NCBI GenBank assembly: GCA_964599885.1 | Contig: CAZRHH010000060.1 | Coordinates: 1-19,234, forward strand | DNA length: 19,234 nucleotides | Direction: 5' to 3' | DNA from: CAZRHH01 sp964599885 | GTDB taxonomy: Bacteria > Chloroflexota > Dehalococcoidia > DSTF01 > JACRBR01 | In this document: piece by piece, positions 1-7,412 of the stretch | How the letters are laid out: every line of letters begins with the position of its first letter | Numbering within the stretch: position 1 is the first letter of the stretch | Notes under the pieces: model-generated | Database searches by the model: none | What the model was told of the DNA's origin: nothing | The model's input: the letters and a program-made list of their open reading frames with translations, nothing else | Translations under genes and position numbers: made by a program

Positions 1-536
1 GCCACCACGTCGACGCCGGGCGCCAGCGACGCGCCGCCGTCCGCAGCGGCCCAGCGCGACGCTACGGCCGCGAAGATGTCCTTGCGGACGAACGGGTTCT
101 GTTCCTGGGGCGCCCAGTGCGCTTGCTCGTCGGACGTCCAGTGGTAGGAGGCGTTCGGGAAGGTCGGCTGCATGACGCCATCGATCTCAGATGTGGCCGT
201 GCCGCAGTGGTCGAGATGCAGATGCGTCAGGAAAACGGCATCGATGTCGCCGGGCTGCACGCCTTCCGCCGCGAGGTTCGCGAGGAGCGTGCCGCCCTTG
301 AAAGGACCCACTTCGACCGGCCCCACGCCCGTATCGATCAGCACGCGCCGGTCGCCGGATCGCACGACGAAGCAGCCAAAAGGAAAGACGAGATTGCCGG
401 CGTGGTCGAGCCAGCGCTTGTGCGGTTCCCACTGCTCGGCGGTGGTGCCGGCGAAATACGCGCCGGGCGGGAACGCCACGGAGCCGTCATCGACGGCGAG
501 CACTTCCAGATCGCCGACGTTGAATCGGTTGGCCAC
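1..536 (-). CDS. Metallo-beta-lactamase-fold hydrolase (C-terminus cut by window edge)
   Basis: About 178 residues are visible; the rest lies to the left of the window. The protein carries the family zinc motif HLHLDH (about residues 105-110: H105, H107, D109, H110), preceded by the strand VLIDTGVG (about 65-72) and followed by the FPNASYHW region found in lactonase and alkylsulfatase/parathion-hydrolase-like members. Such enzymes hydrolyse esters, lactones or related bonds with two zinc ions; the substrate cannot be told from this. The start chosen is GTG at 536, because GAAAGG lies 6 bases upstream and a nearby ATG at 541 is in a different frame that lacks the zinc motif. There is no signal peptide, so it is probably cytoplasmic. 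It follows the lipase gene on the same strand after about 40 bases and may be co-transcribed with it. The family call is secure; the specific activity is unknown. Confidence 0.85.
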   Translation of the reverse strand, partial: MANRFNVGDLEVLAVDDGSVAFPPGAYFAGTTAEQWEPHKRWLDHAGNLVFPFGCFVVRSGDRRVLIDTGVGPVEVGPFKGGTLLANLAAEGVQPGDIDAVFLTHLHLDHCGTATSEIDGVMQPTFPNASYHWTSDEQAHWAPQEQNPFVRKDIFAAVASRWAAADGGASLAPGVDVV

Positions 537-576
537 GACATGCCTTTCGTGCGGTTGTCCTGGGCGAAGCTTGGCG

Positions 577-1368
577 TCAGACGCCGGCGAGCAGGTTGGC
601 GACGGTGCGGTAGACGTCCGGGTTGAACGCCATGCCGATGTGCGTCGCCGTGACTTCGTGGTTGAGTGCGGCGTCGTCTTCCATGCAGGCGCGCCAGTCG
701 ACGACACCGTCGCACCTCGAGTAGATCGCCGTACGCGTGAACGTCGGCTTCGCCTTGCCCCTGACGTCGAAGGCGCCGTCCTTGAGCGTGGCGACAAAGC
801 CGCACGTACACTGCGGCGTGAAGCAGCTCTGCGTCACTTCCCGGCGCCCTCGCCGTTCGCGCACGATGTTCGATCGGACGAAGTTTGCGGCGCTGAGGAT
901 CAGCGGGTGGGCGCGCACGGCCTTGAACGGCGAACCCATCGTGATCACTTGCGACACCATGCCCTGCGCGCGGTGCGCGGACGCCCGCGCGATCATGCCG
1001 CCGAGGCTATGGCCGACGATCGTTACCGGTTTGCCGGTATCCTCGTACGCTTGCTGGATCGTCATGAGGAGGCGCTGCGTCAGAAGCTCGGGGCAATCGA
1101 CGTTGCGGCCGATGCCCGAGAAGTACGGCGTGTAGCCGATGCGTCGCAGCCAAAGGTGCATCTCGGTGAGGTAGCGGTCGGAGCCGAGAAACCCCGGCAC
1201 GAGGATGACGGCCTCCCCGTTGCCACGCGGGACACCGAAGCCGTAGTACACCGGCGAGGCGTGCAGCGCGATCCAGTCGAGCGGAAACAATGCCTCGAGC
1301 CAGATCGGCCGGGACGTCGGCTCATACCCGGCGAGGTCGGGCTCGGACGATACGGTCTTCGTCACCAT
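577..1368 (-). CDS. Alpha/beta-hydrolase, lipase/PGAP1-like
   Basis: A 263-residue protein. It shows the lipase pattern: the oxyanion strand VILVPGFLG (about 54-62), the nucleophile elbow GHSLGG with Ser121, and likely acid and base residues D210 or D214 and H227 or H233. Five cysteines in the C-terminal half (182, 187, 189, 209, 218) suggest disulfides or a metal site, which is unusual for a cytoplasmic hydrolase. There is no obvious signal peptide. An in-frame ATG exists 63 bases upstream, but the ATG at 1368 has GGAGGGGG about 5 bases before it and is preferred. It is transcribed away from the WS/DGAT gene, so the pair may be control points for making and breaking neutral lipid or ester bonds; that link is inference from position only. 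Confidence 0.8.
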   Translation of the reverse strand: MVTKTVSSEPDLAGYEPTSRPIWLEALFPLDWIALHASPVYYGFGVPRGNGEAVILVPGFLGSDRYLTEMHLWLRRIGYTPYFSGIGRNVDCPELLTQRLLMTIQQAYEDTGKPVTIVGHSLGGMIARASAHRAQGMVSQVITMGSPFKAVRAHPLILSAANFVRSNIVRERRGRREVTQSCFTPQCTCGFVATLKDGAFDVRGKAKPTFTRTAIYSRCDGVVDWRACMEDDAALNHEVTATHIGMAFNPDVYRTVANLLAGV

Positions 1369-1445
1369 GGCATCCCCCTCCGTACGGATCCCGAGGTCGT
1401 TAATCGTTCGGGGGTACCGTGCGGCTATCATCCCGCCGCATATAG

Positions 1446-1473
1446 CTTATAATCATTCAACGCCTCTTGTCAT
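1446..1473 (-). promoter_or_regulatory. Candidate sigma70-type promoter for the lipase gene
   Basis: On the minus strand ATGACA (1473-1468) is followed after 16 bases by TATAAG (1451-1446), in the most AT-rich part of the 248-base divergent gap. It lies about 78 bases before the lipase start. It was found by eye only. Confidence 0.4.
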
Positions 1474-1524
1474 TGCAGTTCCCGATCTCCCAAAATACCC
1501 ACAGATTTGATCTGTTCTTAATGT

Positions 1525-1550
1525 CTCCCGGAAATTGACGGGAGTATAAT
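1525..1550 (+). promoter_or_regulatory. Perfect -10 box with abutting inverted repeat, upstream of WS/DGAT gene
   Basis: TATAAT at 1545-1550 is a consensus -10 element 67 bases before the acyltransferase start. No good -35 box is found 16-19 bases upstream. Instead a 6-base perfect inverted repeat, CTCCCG (1525-1530) and CGGGAG (1539-1544), ends exactly at the -10. A promoter with a poor -35 and a palindrome in its spacer is typical of a site bound by an activator or repressor; no specific regulator can be named. Confidence 0.45.
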
Positions 1551-1616
1551 CGTCCAGCGAAGCCAGAATTCCCGCACGGGCCACGCGGATGTGGCACCCC
1601 GGAGGCAACCAGCCCT

Positions 1617-3149
1617 ATGTCTGCAACGCGTTTATCCCGGCGCATGAGCGCTGAAGACGCGTGGTTCCTGTACTTCGAGAAGCCCGACGCGCCGCTTCAT
1701 ATCGGCTCCGTGGCTATCTACGAGGGGGATATCCCGTTCGAGAAGATGTATGCCAGCCTCGATGCCCGGATGCACCTGATTCCGCGATATCGCCAGCGGG
1801 CGATCATCCCGCCCTTCTATGCCGGCCACCCGACCTGGGAGGACGACCCCCGCTTCTCGCTTGACCGGCACTTGACACACATCGTGATGCCGTCGCCCGG
1901 CACGCGCCAGCAACTCGTCGAATTGACGAGCAATATGTTCGCCGCCACGCTGCCGCGCGACCGCCCGCTCTGGGACATCGTGCTGATTCACGGGCTGGAA
2001 GGTGGCCAGACGGCGATGCTCAGCCGCGTCCATCACTGCCTCGTCGATGGCGTGTCCGGCATCGAGCTGCTGCTCGCCGTACTGGACCTCGTGCCCGATC
2101 CGGAGCCGACGCCGCAGCCCGCCGAAGCGTGGCAGCCGAACGAGCCGCCCGGACCGCTCGAATCATGGGCGGATGCCGTGTTCGAGCAGTGGGACGGAAA
2201 CCTCCGCGCGATCAACGAATGGCAGCAGAGCCTGCTCGACCCGCGCGGCCAGTTCCGCGCCATCACCGAGTTCACGCACGCGCTCGAAGTCGCGCTGCCG
2301 ACGGCGTTCCGCCGCCCCGCGCCGGCGATCTGGAACAAGCGCATCGGTGGCCAGCGCCGCGCGGCGTGGACCGAGATGAACTTTCAGGAAGTGCGCGGCA
2401 TCCGGAGCCGTCTCGGCGGTACCGTAAACGACGTCGTGCTGACCGTCCTTGGTGGCGCGCTCGGCCGCTACCTCAAGGCGCAGGGCGCCAAAACCGACGG
2501 CGTGAAGGTGCGCCTGATGATTCCCGTAAACGTGCGGTCGGAAGCGGAGCAGGGCGCGCTCGGTAACCGCGTCTCGATGATGCTTCCGGAGATTTCGGTC
2601 GGCATCGCGAACCCGGCCGAACGTCTCACCGCTGTTCGTGAGGAGATGGAGCGGCTGAAGTCGCAGGACCAGGCGAACGCGTTCGAGTCGTTCTCGCGCA
2701 TGGCGAAGAACGTTCCGGCGGCGTTCCACGCGCTCGCCGGCATGGGCGGCGTGCCGGGCGGCACCGTGAACCTCGTCTGCACGAACGTGCCGGGCCCCCT
2801 GATCCCGTTGTACGCCGTCGGGCACCGCATGGTGGCGCACTATCCGATGGTGCCGCTGACATCGGACCTCGGCATCGGCGCCGGCATCACGAGCTTCGAC
2901 AAGGGGCTGTTCCTCGGCATCATGTCCGACCCCGAGATCGTCGAGGACGTGGAAGAGATCAAGCGCTACGCCGACGAAGAGTTCAAGCTATTGCGCACGC
3001 TCGCAGGCGTCGAGGTCAGCGACCTGCCGGACTTCACGATGGCGCCGCACCGCACGAACGGCCACAGCGGCGCGCACCACGACGAAACGCCGGCGAAGGC
3101 GCCGAAGGCTGCCGCGACGGCGGCGAAGGTGAACGTCGGGACGGCGTAG
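1617..3149 (+). CDS. Wax ester synthase / diacylglycerol acyltransferase (WS/DGAT)
   Basis: A 510-residue bifunctional-type acyltransferase. The family moves an acyl group from acyl-CoA to a fatty alcohol or diacylglycerol, giving wax esters or triacylglycerol stored in lipid bodies. The N-terminus follows the family pattern (SAEDAWFLYFE, then PLHIG). The catalytic motif HHCLVDG is at 139-145, with H140 as the expected base, and the conserved TNVPGP segment of the C-terminal domain is near 385-395. The length is a little over the usual 450-480 because of an Ala/Lys/Pro-rich tail after about residue 480 that looks disordered. The ATG at 1617 is preceded by GGAGG with an 11-base gap, which is long; a second in-frame ATG at 1644 is possible. 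The gene is divergent from the lipase and ends at a hairpin terminator. Which substrate is preferred cannot be read from the sequence. Confidence 0.92.
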   Translation: MSATRLSRRMSAEDAWFLYFEKPDAPLHIGSVAIYEGDIPFEKMYASLDARMHLIPRYRQRAIIPPFYAGHPTWEDDPRFSLDRHLTHIVMPSPGTRQQLVELTSNMFAATLPRDRPLWDIVLIHGLEGGQTAMLSRVHHCLVDGVSGIELLLAVLDLVPDPEPTPQPAEAWQPNEPPGPLESWADAVFEQWDGNLRAINEWQQSLLDPRGQFRAITEFTHALEVALPTAFRRPAPAIWNKRIGGQRRAAWTEMNFQEVRGIRSRLGGTVNDVVLTVLGGALGRYLKAQGAKTDGVKVRLMIPVNVRSEAEQGALGNRVSMMLPEISVGIANPAERLTAVREEMERLKSQDQANAFESFSRMAKNVPAAFHALAGMGGVPGGTVNLVCTNVPGPLIPLYAVGHRMVAHYPMVPLTSDLGIGAGITSFDKGLFLGIMSDPEIVEDVEEIKRYADEEFKLLRTLAGVEVSDLPDFTMAPHRTNGHSGAHHDETPAKAPKAAATAAKVNVGTA

Positions 3150-3178
3150 CTCAGTGTGCTGACGCGGAATATCGAAGG

Positions 3179-3206
3179 GGGTGGAACCGAGCTGGTTCCG
3201 CCCTTT
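3179..3206 (+). terminator. Hairpin terminator after WS/DGAT gene, probably bidirectional
   Basis: GGGTGGAACC (3179-3188) pairs with GGTTCCGCCC (3194-3203) through nine Watson-Crick pairs and one wobble, around a 5-base loop. TTTGCGTTTT follows. It lies between the convergent acyltransferase and toxin genes and could stop transcription from both sides. Confidence 0.7.
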
Positions 3207-3237
3207 GCGTTTTGGAAGGTACGGCGGAACTCGAAGG

Positions 3238-3720
3238 TCAGCCCAAGAATAAGCCAAGATCCCGGAATACCTCGAACGGATTACGAGGACATTGGACATC
3301 CATGTCGCTACAGACATTTGGAATTTTCACTTTGGCCCGAGTGTCGTCCCACTTTTCAAGCGTCAGAACGCGGCCGCCGTCCCTCATGGCATGCGCAATG
3401 ATCCACGGATCAGCGCCTTCAAGGAACCGGGCTGCGTGGCGCTGCTCATGTCGCTCTGTTACGTACGCGGTTACCACTCTGAAACATTCCTGAACGGACT
3501 CGTCGGGCTCGCGAAAGAGCCCAGAATCTCTCCGTTCGCGTGCCCAATTCGCCAACTCGTCGTTGCCCCCCGCTACTTCGCCGTAAACGAGGCTGGAAGA
3601 GAGCAGCAGGCCCTCGGCGGCCTTCTCGTCAATGAATGACCAGAAGCGGGGAGCCATTCGAAAGTCATACCACCGCTTGCTTGACTCAATGAGTGCGTTC
3701 GCATCTAGCCAATCAGCCAC
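3238..3720 (-). CDS. DUF4411-type PIN-like toxin of a toxin-antitoxin pair
   Basis: A 160-residue protein matching the DUF4411 family pattern, a divergent PIN-domain group predicted to be RNA-cutting toxins. Visible hallmarks are WLDANALIESS near the start (D6), the acidic positions E48, D104 in the GADPWIIAHA segment and E122, and the family signature VKIPNVC at 131-137. The acidic residues would hold the metal at the active site. Its start overlaps the last 8 bases of the upstream antitoxin gene, which points to translational coupling and to toxin made only after antitoxin. The local DNA is more AT-rich than the flanks, as is common for mobile toxin-antitoxin modules. RNA cleavage is inferred from the fold family; the target is unknown. 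Confidence 0.85.
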   Translation of the reverse strand: MADWLDANALIESSKRWYDFRMAPRFWSFIDEKAAEGLLLSSSLVYGEVAGGNDELANWARERRDSGLFREPDESVQECFRVVTAYVTERHEQRHAARFLEGADPWIIAHAMRDGGRVLTLEKWDDTRAKVKIPNVCSDMDVQCPRNPFEVFRDLGLFLG

Positions 3721-4888
3721 TCGGGGCGCCCCCGATCACATGGTTGGCTACGTTGGCCAGTGTTCCGGTCTTCACGTTCAGGAGGCGCGCCGCTTCGCGA
3801 TAGGCTAAGCGACCGTTCGCCACGGCAGTGACGACCCGAGTGGTCAACGTTGCGCTGTTCCGAACCATCAGCGTGGCGTAGAAGTTGCCACCAGAGGACT
3901 CAGATCCATGTGCGACTTGAGACAGTAATGCGTCGTATCGAGCTCGGTAAGTCTCAGCCCCTACTAGGTCGAGATCATAAGCCTGTCGAAGCACAACGAA
4001 GCGACTAACCCGGTATCGCGACGCCAGTGACCCCAGATTAGCATCCAGAGCGACGTCGTCGCGCCAGTGCTGCAAGAAGTCATCGCGCGGACATAGGACC
4101 TCCGCCGCAATGCGATTACTCAGCCGCTCGACTTGATTCCCTTGCTCCGAGGATTTCTCACGGTAATTCGGCTTGGACACTCCGCTTTGCCCGATGAAAA
4201 GGTGAGCGACTTCGTGGGCCAGCGTGAAGATCTGCGCCGACTTCGCGTCTTGGCCATTGATGAACACCAGTGGCGCAAGATCATCGCTGATCGCGAAACC
4301 CCGAAACTCGTCGACGCTGAGCTTGCGGTTGTTGTTGTTGCCCACAACGCCGCTCCGCATGACTAGTACGCCTTGCTCCTCCACCTGGCGTACCAACGTT
4401 CGCAAAAAGTCATCCCAGCCGGTGGCGGTCGCACGCAGATCATTGTCGATAGAGAACGTTGACTTGATAGCGTTCGCGATAACTAACGCCTGATCTGATG
4501 TCGTGAAGCTACCTACGAACGGCAATGGGTCCGCCTCCTCGGCCACCAGCTCGGCGCGATACCACTCATGCTGGGCGAGCACGTCGTTTAGGAGAGCTGA
4601 GAACTCCGGCGTCGGAGGAAGCGGCGGCTGATCCGCGAGTGTTCGGAGGTCGGGAAGTGGCAAACTTTCTTCGGGAGGAGCTTGGAGATAGAGATAGCCG
4701 AATGGGATGCCAAACTTCTTAGCAAGGTTCTGTGCCTGCCGGAACGTTGGGCGCGTGTCCCCGGATTCCCAAGACTCAAGGCGATCAGGTGAGACGTTGA
4801 AGCCTTCGGCGGCGGCCGCTAGCGATTTCCGATCGCGCTCTCGTGCCCATCGAAGAAGCGCGGGGTTTATGAATGCTTCGGTCGTCAT
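3713..4888 (-). CDS. XRE-family HTH plus ImmA/IrrE-type metallopeptidase antitoxin
   Basis: A 391-residue two-domain protein. Residues about 10-65 form a Cro/C1-type helix-turn-helix (AEGFNVSPDRLESWESGD). Residues about 150-290 form a COG2856 (ImmA/IrrE-like) peptidase domain with HEVAH at 225-229 and a likely third zinc ligand E263 in AAEVLCP. After residue about 300 there is a C-terminal extension containing a second possible helix-turn-helix (YREAARLLNVKTGTLANV). Proteins of this build pair with DUF4411 toxins and are expected to bind the toxin, repress the promoter, and possibly degrade a partner; all catalytic residues are intact. The ATG at 4888 has GAGGG 9 bases before it. It lies 45 bases after the GNAT gene on the same strand, with no clear promoter of its own seen. 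Confidence 0.87.
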   Translation of the reverse strand: MTTEAFINPALLRWARERDRKSLAAAAEGFNVSPDRLESWESGDTRPTFRQAQNLAKKFGIPFGYLYLQAPPEESLPLPDLRTLADQPPLPPTPEFSALLNDVLAQHEWYRAELVAEEADPLPFVGSFTTSDQALVIANAIKSTFSIDNDLRATATGWDDFLRTLVRQVEEQGVLVMRSGVVGNNNNRKLSVDEFRGFAISDDLAPLVFINGQDAKSAQIFTLAHEVAHLFIGQSGVSKPNYREKSSEQGNQVERLSNRIAAEVLCPRDDFLQHWRDDVALDANLGSLASRYRVSRFVVLRQAYDLDLVGAETYRARYDALLSQVAHGSESSGGNFYATLMVRNSATLTTRVVTAVANGRLAYREAARLLNVKTGTLANVANHVIGGAPSG

Positions 4889-4933
4889 GCCGGCGTGCCC
4901 TCGACAGCTCTTTGGGTCTGTTCGGGTCCGGCG

Positions 4934-5512
4934 CTAATCGTTAAAGCCGTCGATGTCGTAGGACATGATCAGCATGTCGTGGGTGCGGCCTTCGGTGTCG
5001 ACGACGTAGTCGGCGAGCAGGGCTTCCGGGCGGAAGCCGATGCGCTCGAACGTGGCGCGGGCGCCGCGCTGGTCGGACGTCATGTTGGCGACGATCTTCT
5101 TGAGGCCCATGTCCTTCGCAATCTCGAAGATCTCGCCGACGAGGCAGGCGCCGAGTCGGATGCTGCGGTGGTCGGGGCCGACGATGGTGCGGATCTCGCC
5201 GACGTGACGCGTCCAGAGGACCTCGTTGTGATGCAGGCTGGCCCAGCCAGCGAGCGCGCCGTTGTCGTACGCCAGCACCGTGACCGTGCGGCCGGCCTCG
5301 ATGTTCTTGATCCACTCGGCGACGTTGCGCGGGTCGGTGATGTCCATGCGGAGGAAGAGCACGTCCTGGCGCGGGAGCGTGCGCGCGAAGGCGATCAGTT
5401 CATCCTTGTGCGAGGCGTCCATCAGGCGCAGTTCGAGCGGCTTGCCGCTGGCGAGCTTGACTTCGCGAGGGTACGTGCGCTTGAAGCTTGCGGGTTGCAC
5501 TTCCGTCGTCAT
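4934..5512 (-). CDS. GNAT-family N-acetyltransferase
   Basis: A 192-residue GNAT protein. The fold is visible as the beta4 strand GEIRTIVGPDHRSIRLGACL (about 105-124), where the R-x-x-R-L-G-x-x-L pattern is the acetyl-CoA pyrophosphate-binding loop, then the helix VGEIFEIAKDMGLKKI and motif B RGARATFERIGF. Such enzymes acetylate amines on small molecules or proteins; the substrate is not predictable here. The ATG at 5512 has AGGAG 6 bases before it. A sigma70-like promoter lies about 40-70 bases upstream, so it appears to be the first gene of a unit that may continue into the toxin-antitoxin genes. Confidence 0.85.
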   Translation of the reverse strand: MTTEVQPASFKRTYPREVKLASGKPLELRLMDASHKDELIAFARTLPRQDVLFLRMDITDPRNVAEWIKNIEAGRTVTVLAYDNGALAGWASLHHNEVLWTRHVGEIRTIVGPDHRSIRLGACLVGEIFEIAKDMGLKKIVANMTSDQRGARATFERIGFRPEALLADYVVDTEGRTHDMLIMSYDIDGFND

Positions 5513-5549
5513 CGTCCACTCCTACTGCGTGCCGTGCCGGTCGGGAGCG

Positions 5550-5579
5550 ATCCTATCACACACACAGTACGCATGTCAG
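5550..5579 (-). promoter_or_regulatory. Candidate sigma70-type promoter for the first GNAT gene
   Basis: On the minus strand CTGACA (5579-5574) and TAGGAT (5555-5550) are separated by 18 bases, which include an alternating GT run. The predicted transcript would start near 5543, giving a short leader that contains the AGGAG ribosome site. It was found by eye only. Confidence 0.45.
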
Positions 5580-5674
5580 CGGCGCTAGACAATAAGGGCC
5601 GGGCAGAACAGAGAGCAGAGAACAGACGAACCGGAGCGGGACACGAACCGTCTTTGGCGAAGGCGCGACGTTTG

Positions 5675-6685
5675 CTACGCCTTCGGTTTGCGGCGCTTGC
5701 TGGGTTGGACGCGTGGGGGTTCGGCTTCGCCTTTGGCGAAGTGCGGCGGCCATGGCGCGTCGCCCTGGCCTTCGCGTTCCTGCTTGGCGACGAGTTCGAG
5801 CAGCGGTTCGAGCGAGTGTTCGACATCGTCGATGCTGGCCGACGGGTCGCCGCGCTCGGCGAAGCGCGCCGGAACCGTTTCGATGGTGTAGGCGCCGAGT
5901 TCGGCGGTCGGCACGTCGTCCCAGTCGAGCGGGCAGGAGACGCGGGCGTCGGGTGTCGGGCGGACGGAGTACGCCGACGCGACGGTGCGGTCGCGGGCGT
6001 TCTGGTTGTAGTCGATGAAGACGCCGTGACGCTCTTCCTTCCACCACTTCGTCGTCGCGATCTCCGGCACGCGGCGCTCGACTTCGCGGCCGAGCGCGAG
6101 CGCGGCCCGGCGCACGTCGCCGAACTCCCACTTCGGCGCAATGCGGACGTTGACGTGGATGCCGCGTGACCCAGAGGTCTTTGGATAGCCGCGCATGCCG
6201 AGATCGGCGAGCACGTCGCGGGCCGTCATGGCGACATCGCGTACCTGCTCGAAGCCGGCTTCGGGCGTCGGGTCGAGATCGACGCGCAACTCGTCGGGAT
6301 GATCGACGTCGCTGGCGCGCACCGGCCACGGGTTGAGGTCGATGCAGCCGAGATTGATCGCCCAGATGATGTCCGCCGGTTCGTCGCAGACCATCAGATC
6401 GGCGTGGCGGCCGCTCGGGAACGTGATGCGCGCGGTGTCGATCCACTCGGGCCGGTTGGCGGGCGCGCGCTTCTGGAAAAACGGCTCGCCGGCCGCACCA
6501 TCGACGAAGCGCTTGAGGACGCAGGGGCGGCGCATGACGCCGCGGAGCGCGCCATCGGCGACGGCGACGTAGTAGTTGATGAGGTCGAGCTTTGTGTAGC
6601 CGGTTTCGGGGAAGAACACCTTATCGGGGTTGGTGATCTTCACCTCGCGCCCGGCGACATCGAGCGTCATCGACGGTGTGGGCAT
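5675..6685 (-). CDS. ligD: LigD-type polymerase-domain protein (non-homologous end joining primase-polymerase)
   Basis: A 336-residue protein of the archaeo-eukaryotic primase fold, equal to the polymerase module of bacterial LigD. All signature motifs are present: VDLDP with catalytic D136 and D138, SGSRGIH at 171-177, and FIDYNQN with D225. The N-terminal phosphate/DNA-binding region (ITNPDKVFFP, TKLDLINYYV) is also typical. There is no ligase or phosphoesterase domain; the protein ends in a short basic tail (SKRRKPKA). It is expected to add nucleotides, often ribonucleotides, at broken DNA ends together with Ku and a separate ligase, neither of which is in this window. The start is uncertain. 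ATG 6685 or 6670 fits the domain. An ATG at 6787 would overlap the previous gene's stop but would translate a purine-rich repeat, so it is disfavoured. Confidence 0.93.
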   Translation of the reverse strand: MPTPSMTLDVAGREVKITNPDKVFFPETGYTKLDLINYYVAVADGALRGVMRRPCVLKRFVDGAAGEPFFQKRAPANRPEWIDTARITFPSGRHADLMVCDEPADIIWAINLGCIDLNPWPVRASDVDHPDELRVDLDPTPEAGFEQVRDVAMTARDVLADLGMRGYPKTSGSRGIHVNVRIAPKWEFGDVRRAALALGREVERRVPEIATTKWWKEERHGVFIDYNQNARDRTVASAYSVRPTPDARVSCPLDWDDVPTAELGAYTIETVPARFAERGDPSASIDDVEHSLEPLLELVAKQEREGQGDAPWPPHFAKGEAEPPRVQPSKRRKPKA

Positions 6686-6744
6686 GGCGACACTGTACGG
6701 GTTGCGATGGGGCGATTGGAAGCGGGAGGCGGGAAGCGGGAGGA

Positions 6745-6772
6745 GGAGGTCGGAGATCGGAAGTCGGAGGTC
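6745..6772 (+). repeat. Heptamer tandem repeat, copy A (plus orientation)
   Basis: Four consecutive 7-base units follow the pattern GGARRTC: GGAGGTC, GGAGATC, GGAAGTC, GGAGGTC. Just upstream (about 6718-6742) is a looser GGAAGCGGGAG direct repeat. An inverted counterpart lies at 7982-8009. Confidence 0.7.
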
Positions 6773-6786
6773 CGAGTCGCCGCCCA

Positions 6787-7377
6787 TCAGTTGGCGCGAG
6801 GATGAACGGTGTCTGGCGAGGACTCGCGGCCGAGGCGGGTGAAGATGTCTTGCCAGCGCTGCTCCATGCCGTCGGCGTAGAGGTGGGGTTGCCAGCCGAG
6901 TGCGAGGTAGATGTTGATCGCCGCCAGGCGATCGTCCTCTGTGCCGAGCCAGGGGAGCGTGTAACGCTCATCGACGAGCCGGTTCGTTACCGTTGCCGCG
7001 ATGATCGCGCCGAGGCGGCGGCCACCGTGCGCGGGATCGACGACGAGCCAGCCGAGGGAGCCATCGTTCTCGTGGCCCGCTGATTCGGGTGCGAAGGCCA
7101 CGCATGATGCGACGAGCTGCGCGGTCGCGTCGTGTTCGATGACGAGAATGCCGTCCGGCAGCGCGTGCGCCTTCGTGTAGGCGAGCGTATCGGTCTGGTG
7201 CCAGGCGAGCGCGAATAGCTCCTCGTACGCGGGTTCGTCGCCCTCGCGGAAGGGGCGCAGCGTGTAGCCGGGTGGCAGCGGCGGCACGGGCGCTGGGTCG
7301 CGCGACGGGCGCACCATCTCGAGCTGCTGCGGGAATCTGCCGCTGACGTAGGGGTGCGGGGTTCGGGGTTCGCTCAT
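6787..7377 (-). CDS. GNAT-family N-acetyltransferase
   Basis: A 196-residue GNAT protein. The core strand and acetyl-CoA loop are seen as LGWLVVDPAHGGRRLGAII (about 107-125), with G-G-R-R-L-G as the binding turn, and motif B as RLAAINIYLALGWQP (about 148-162). It resembles the general GNAT type with a Pro-rich N-terminal lead (about 1-40) outside the domain. The substrate is unknown. No strong ribosome site stands before the ATG at 7377, and the ORF stays open upstream into non-coding-looking DNA, so the start is less certain than the rest. It lies directly upstream of the LigD gene on the same strand. It is not related closely enough to the GNAT at 4934 to call a tandem duplication. Confidence 0.82.
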   Translation of the reverse strand: MSEPRTPHPYVSGRFPQQLEMVRPSRDPAPVPPLPPGYTLRPFREGDEPAYEELFALAWHQTDTLAYTKAHALPDGILVIEHDATAQLVASCVAFAPESAGHENDGSLGWLVVDPAHGGRRLGAIIAATVTNRLVDERYTLPWLGTEDDRLAAINIYLALGWQPHLYADGMEQRWQDIFTRLGRESSPDTVHPRAN

Positions 7378-7412
7378 GTTTGTGCGTGATTGTAGGCGCG
7401 GGTTGTGCGTGG

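Noticed and set aside
172..1452. Long plus-strand ORF of 426 codons over the lipase region
   Set aside because: It runs antisense to the lipase, which has a clear GHSLGG motif and ribosome site. The plus frame has no recognisable domain and an Arg/Ala/Asp-rich composition typical of the opposite strand of GC-rich genes.
1457..1645. 62-codon minus-strand ORF in the divergent gap
   Set aside because: It covers the candidate promoter region and the start of the WS/DGAT gene and has no supporting ribosome site or family pattern.
4895..6169. Long plus-strand ORF of 424 codons across the first GNAT and LigD genes
   Set aside because: It crosses two well-supported minus-strand genes and an intergenic promoter, and its composition is that of antisense shadow.
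6718..6778. CRISPR-like array
   Set aside because: The units are 7 bases long and contiguous, without spacers, so it is a simple tandem repeat.
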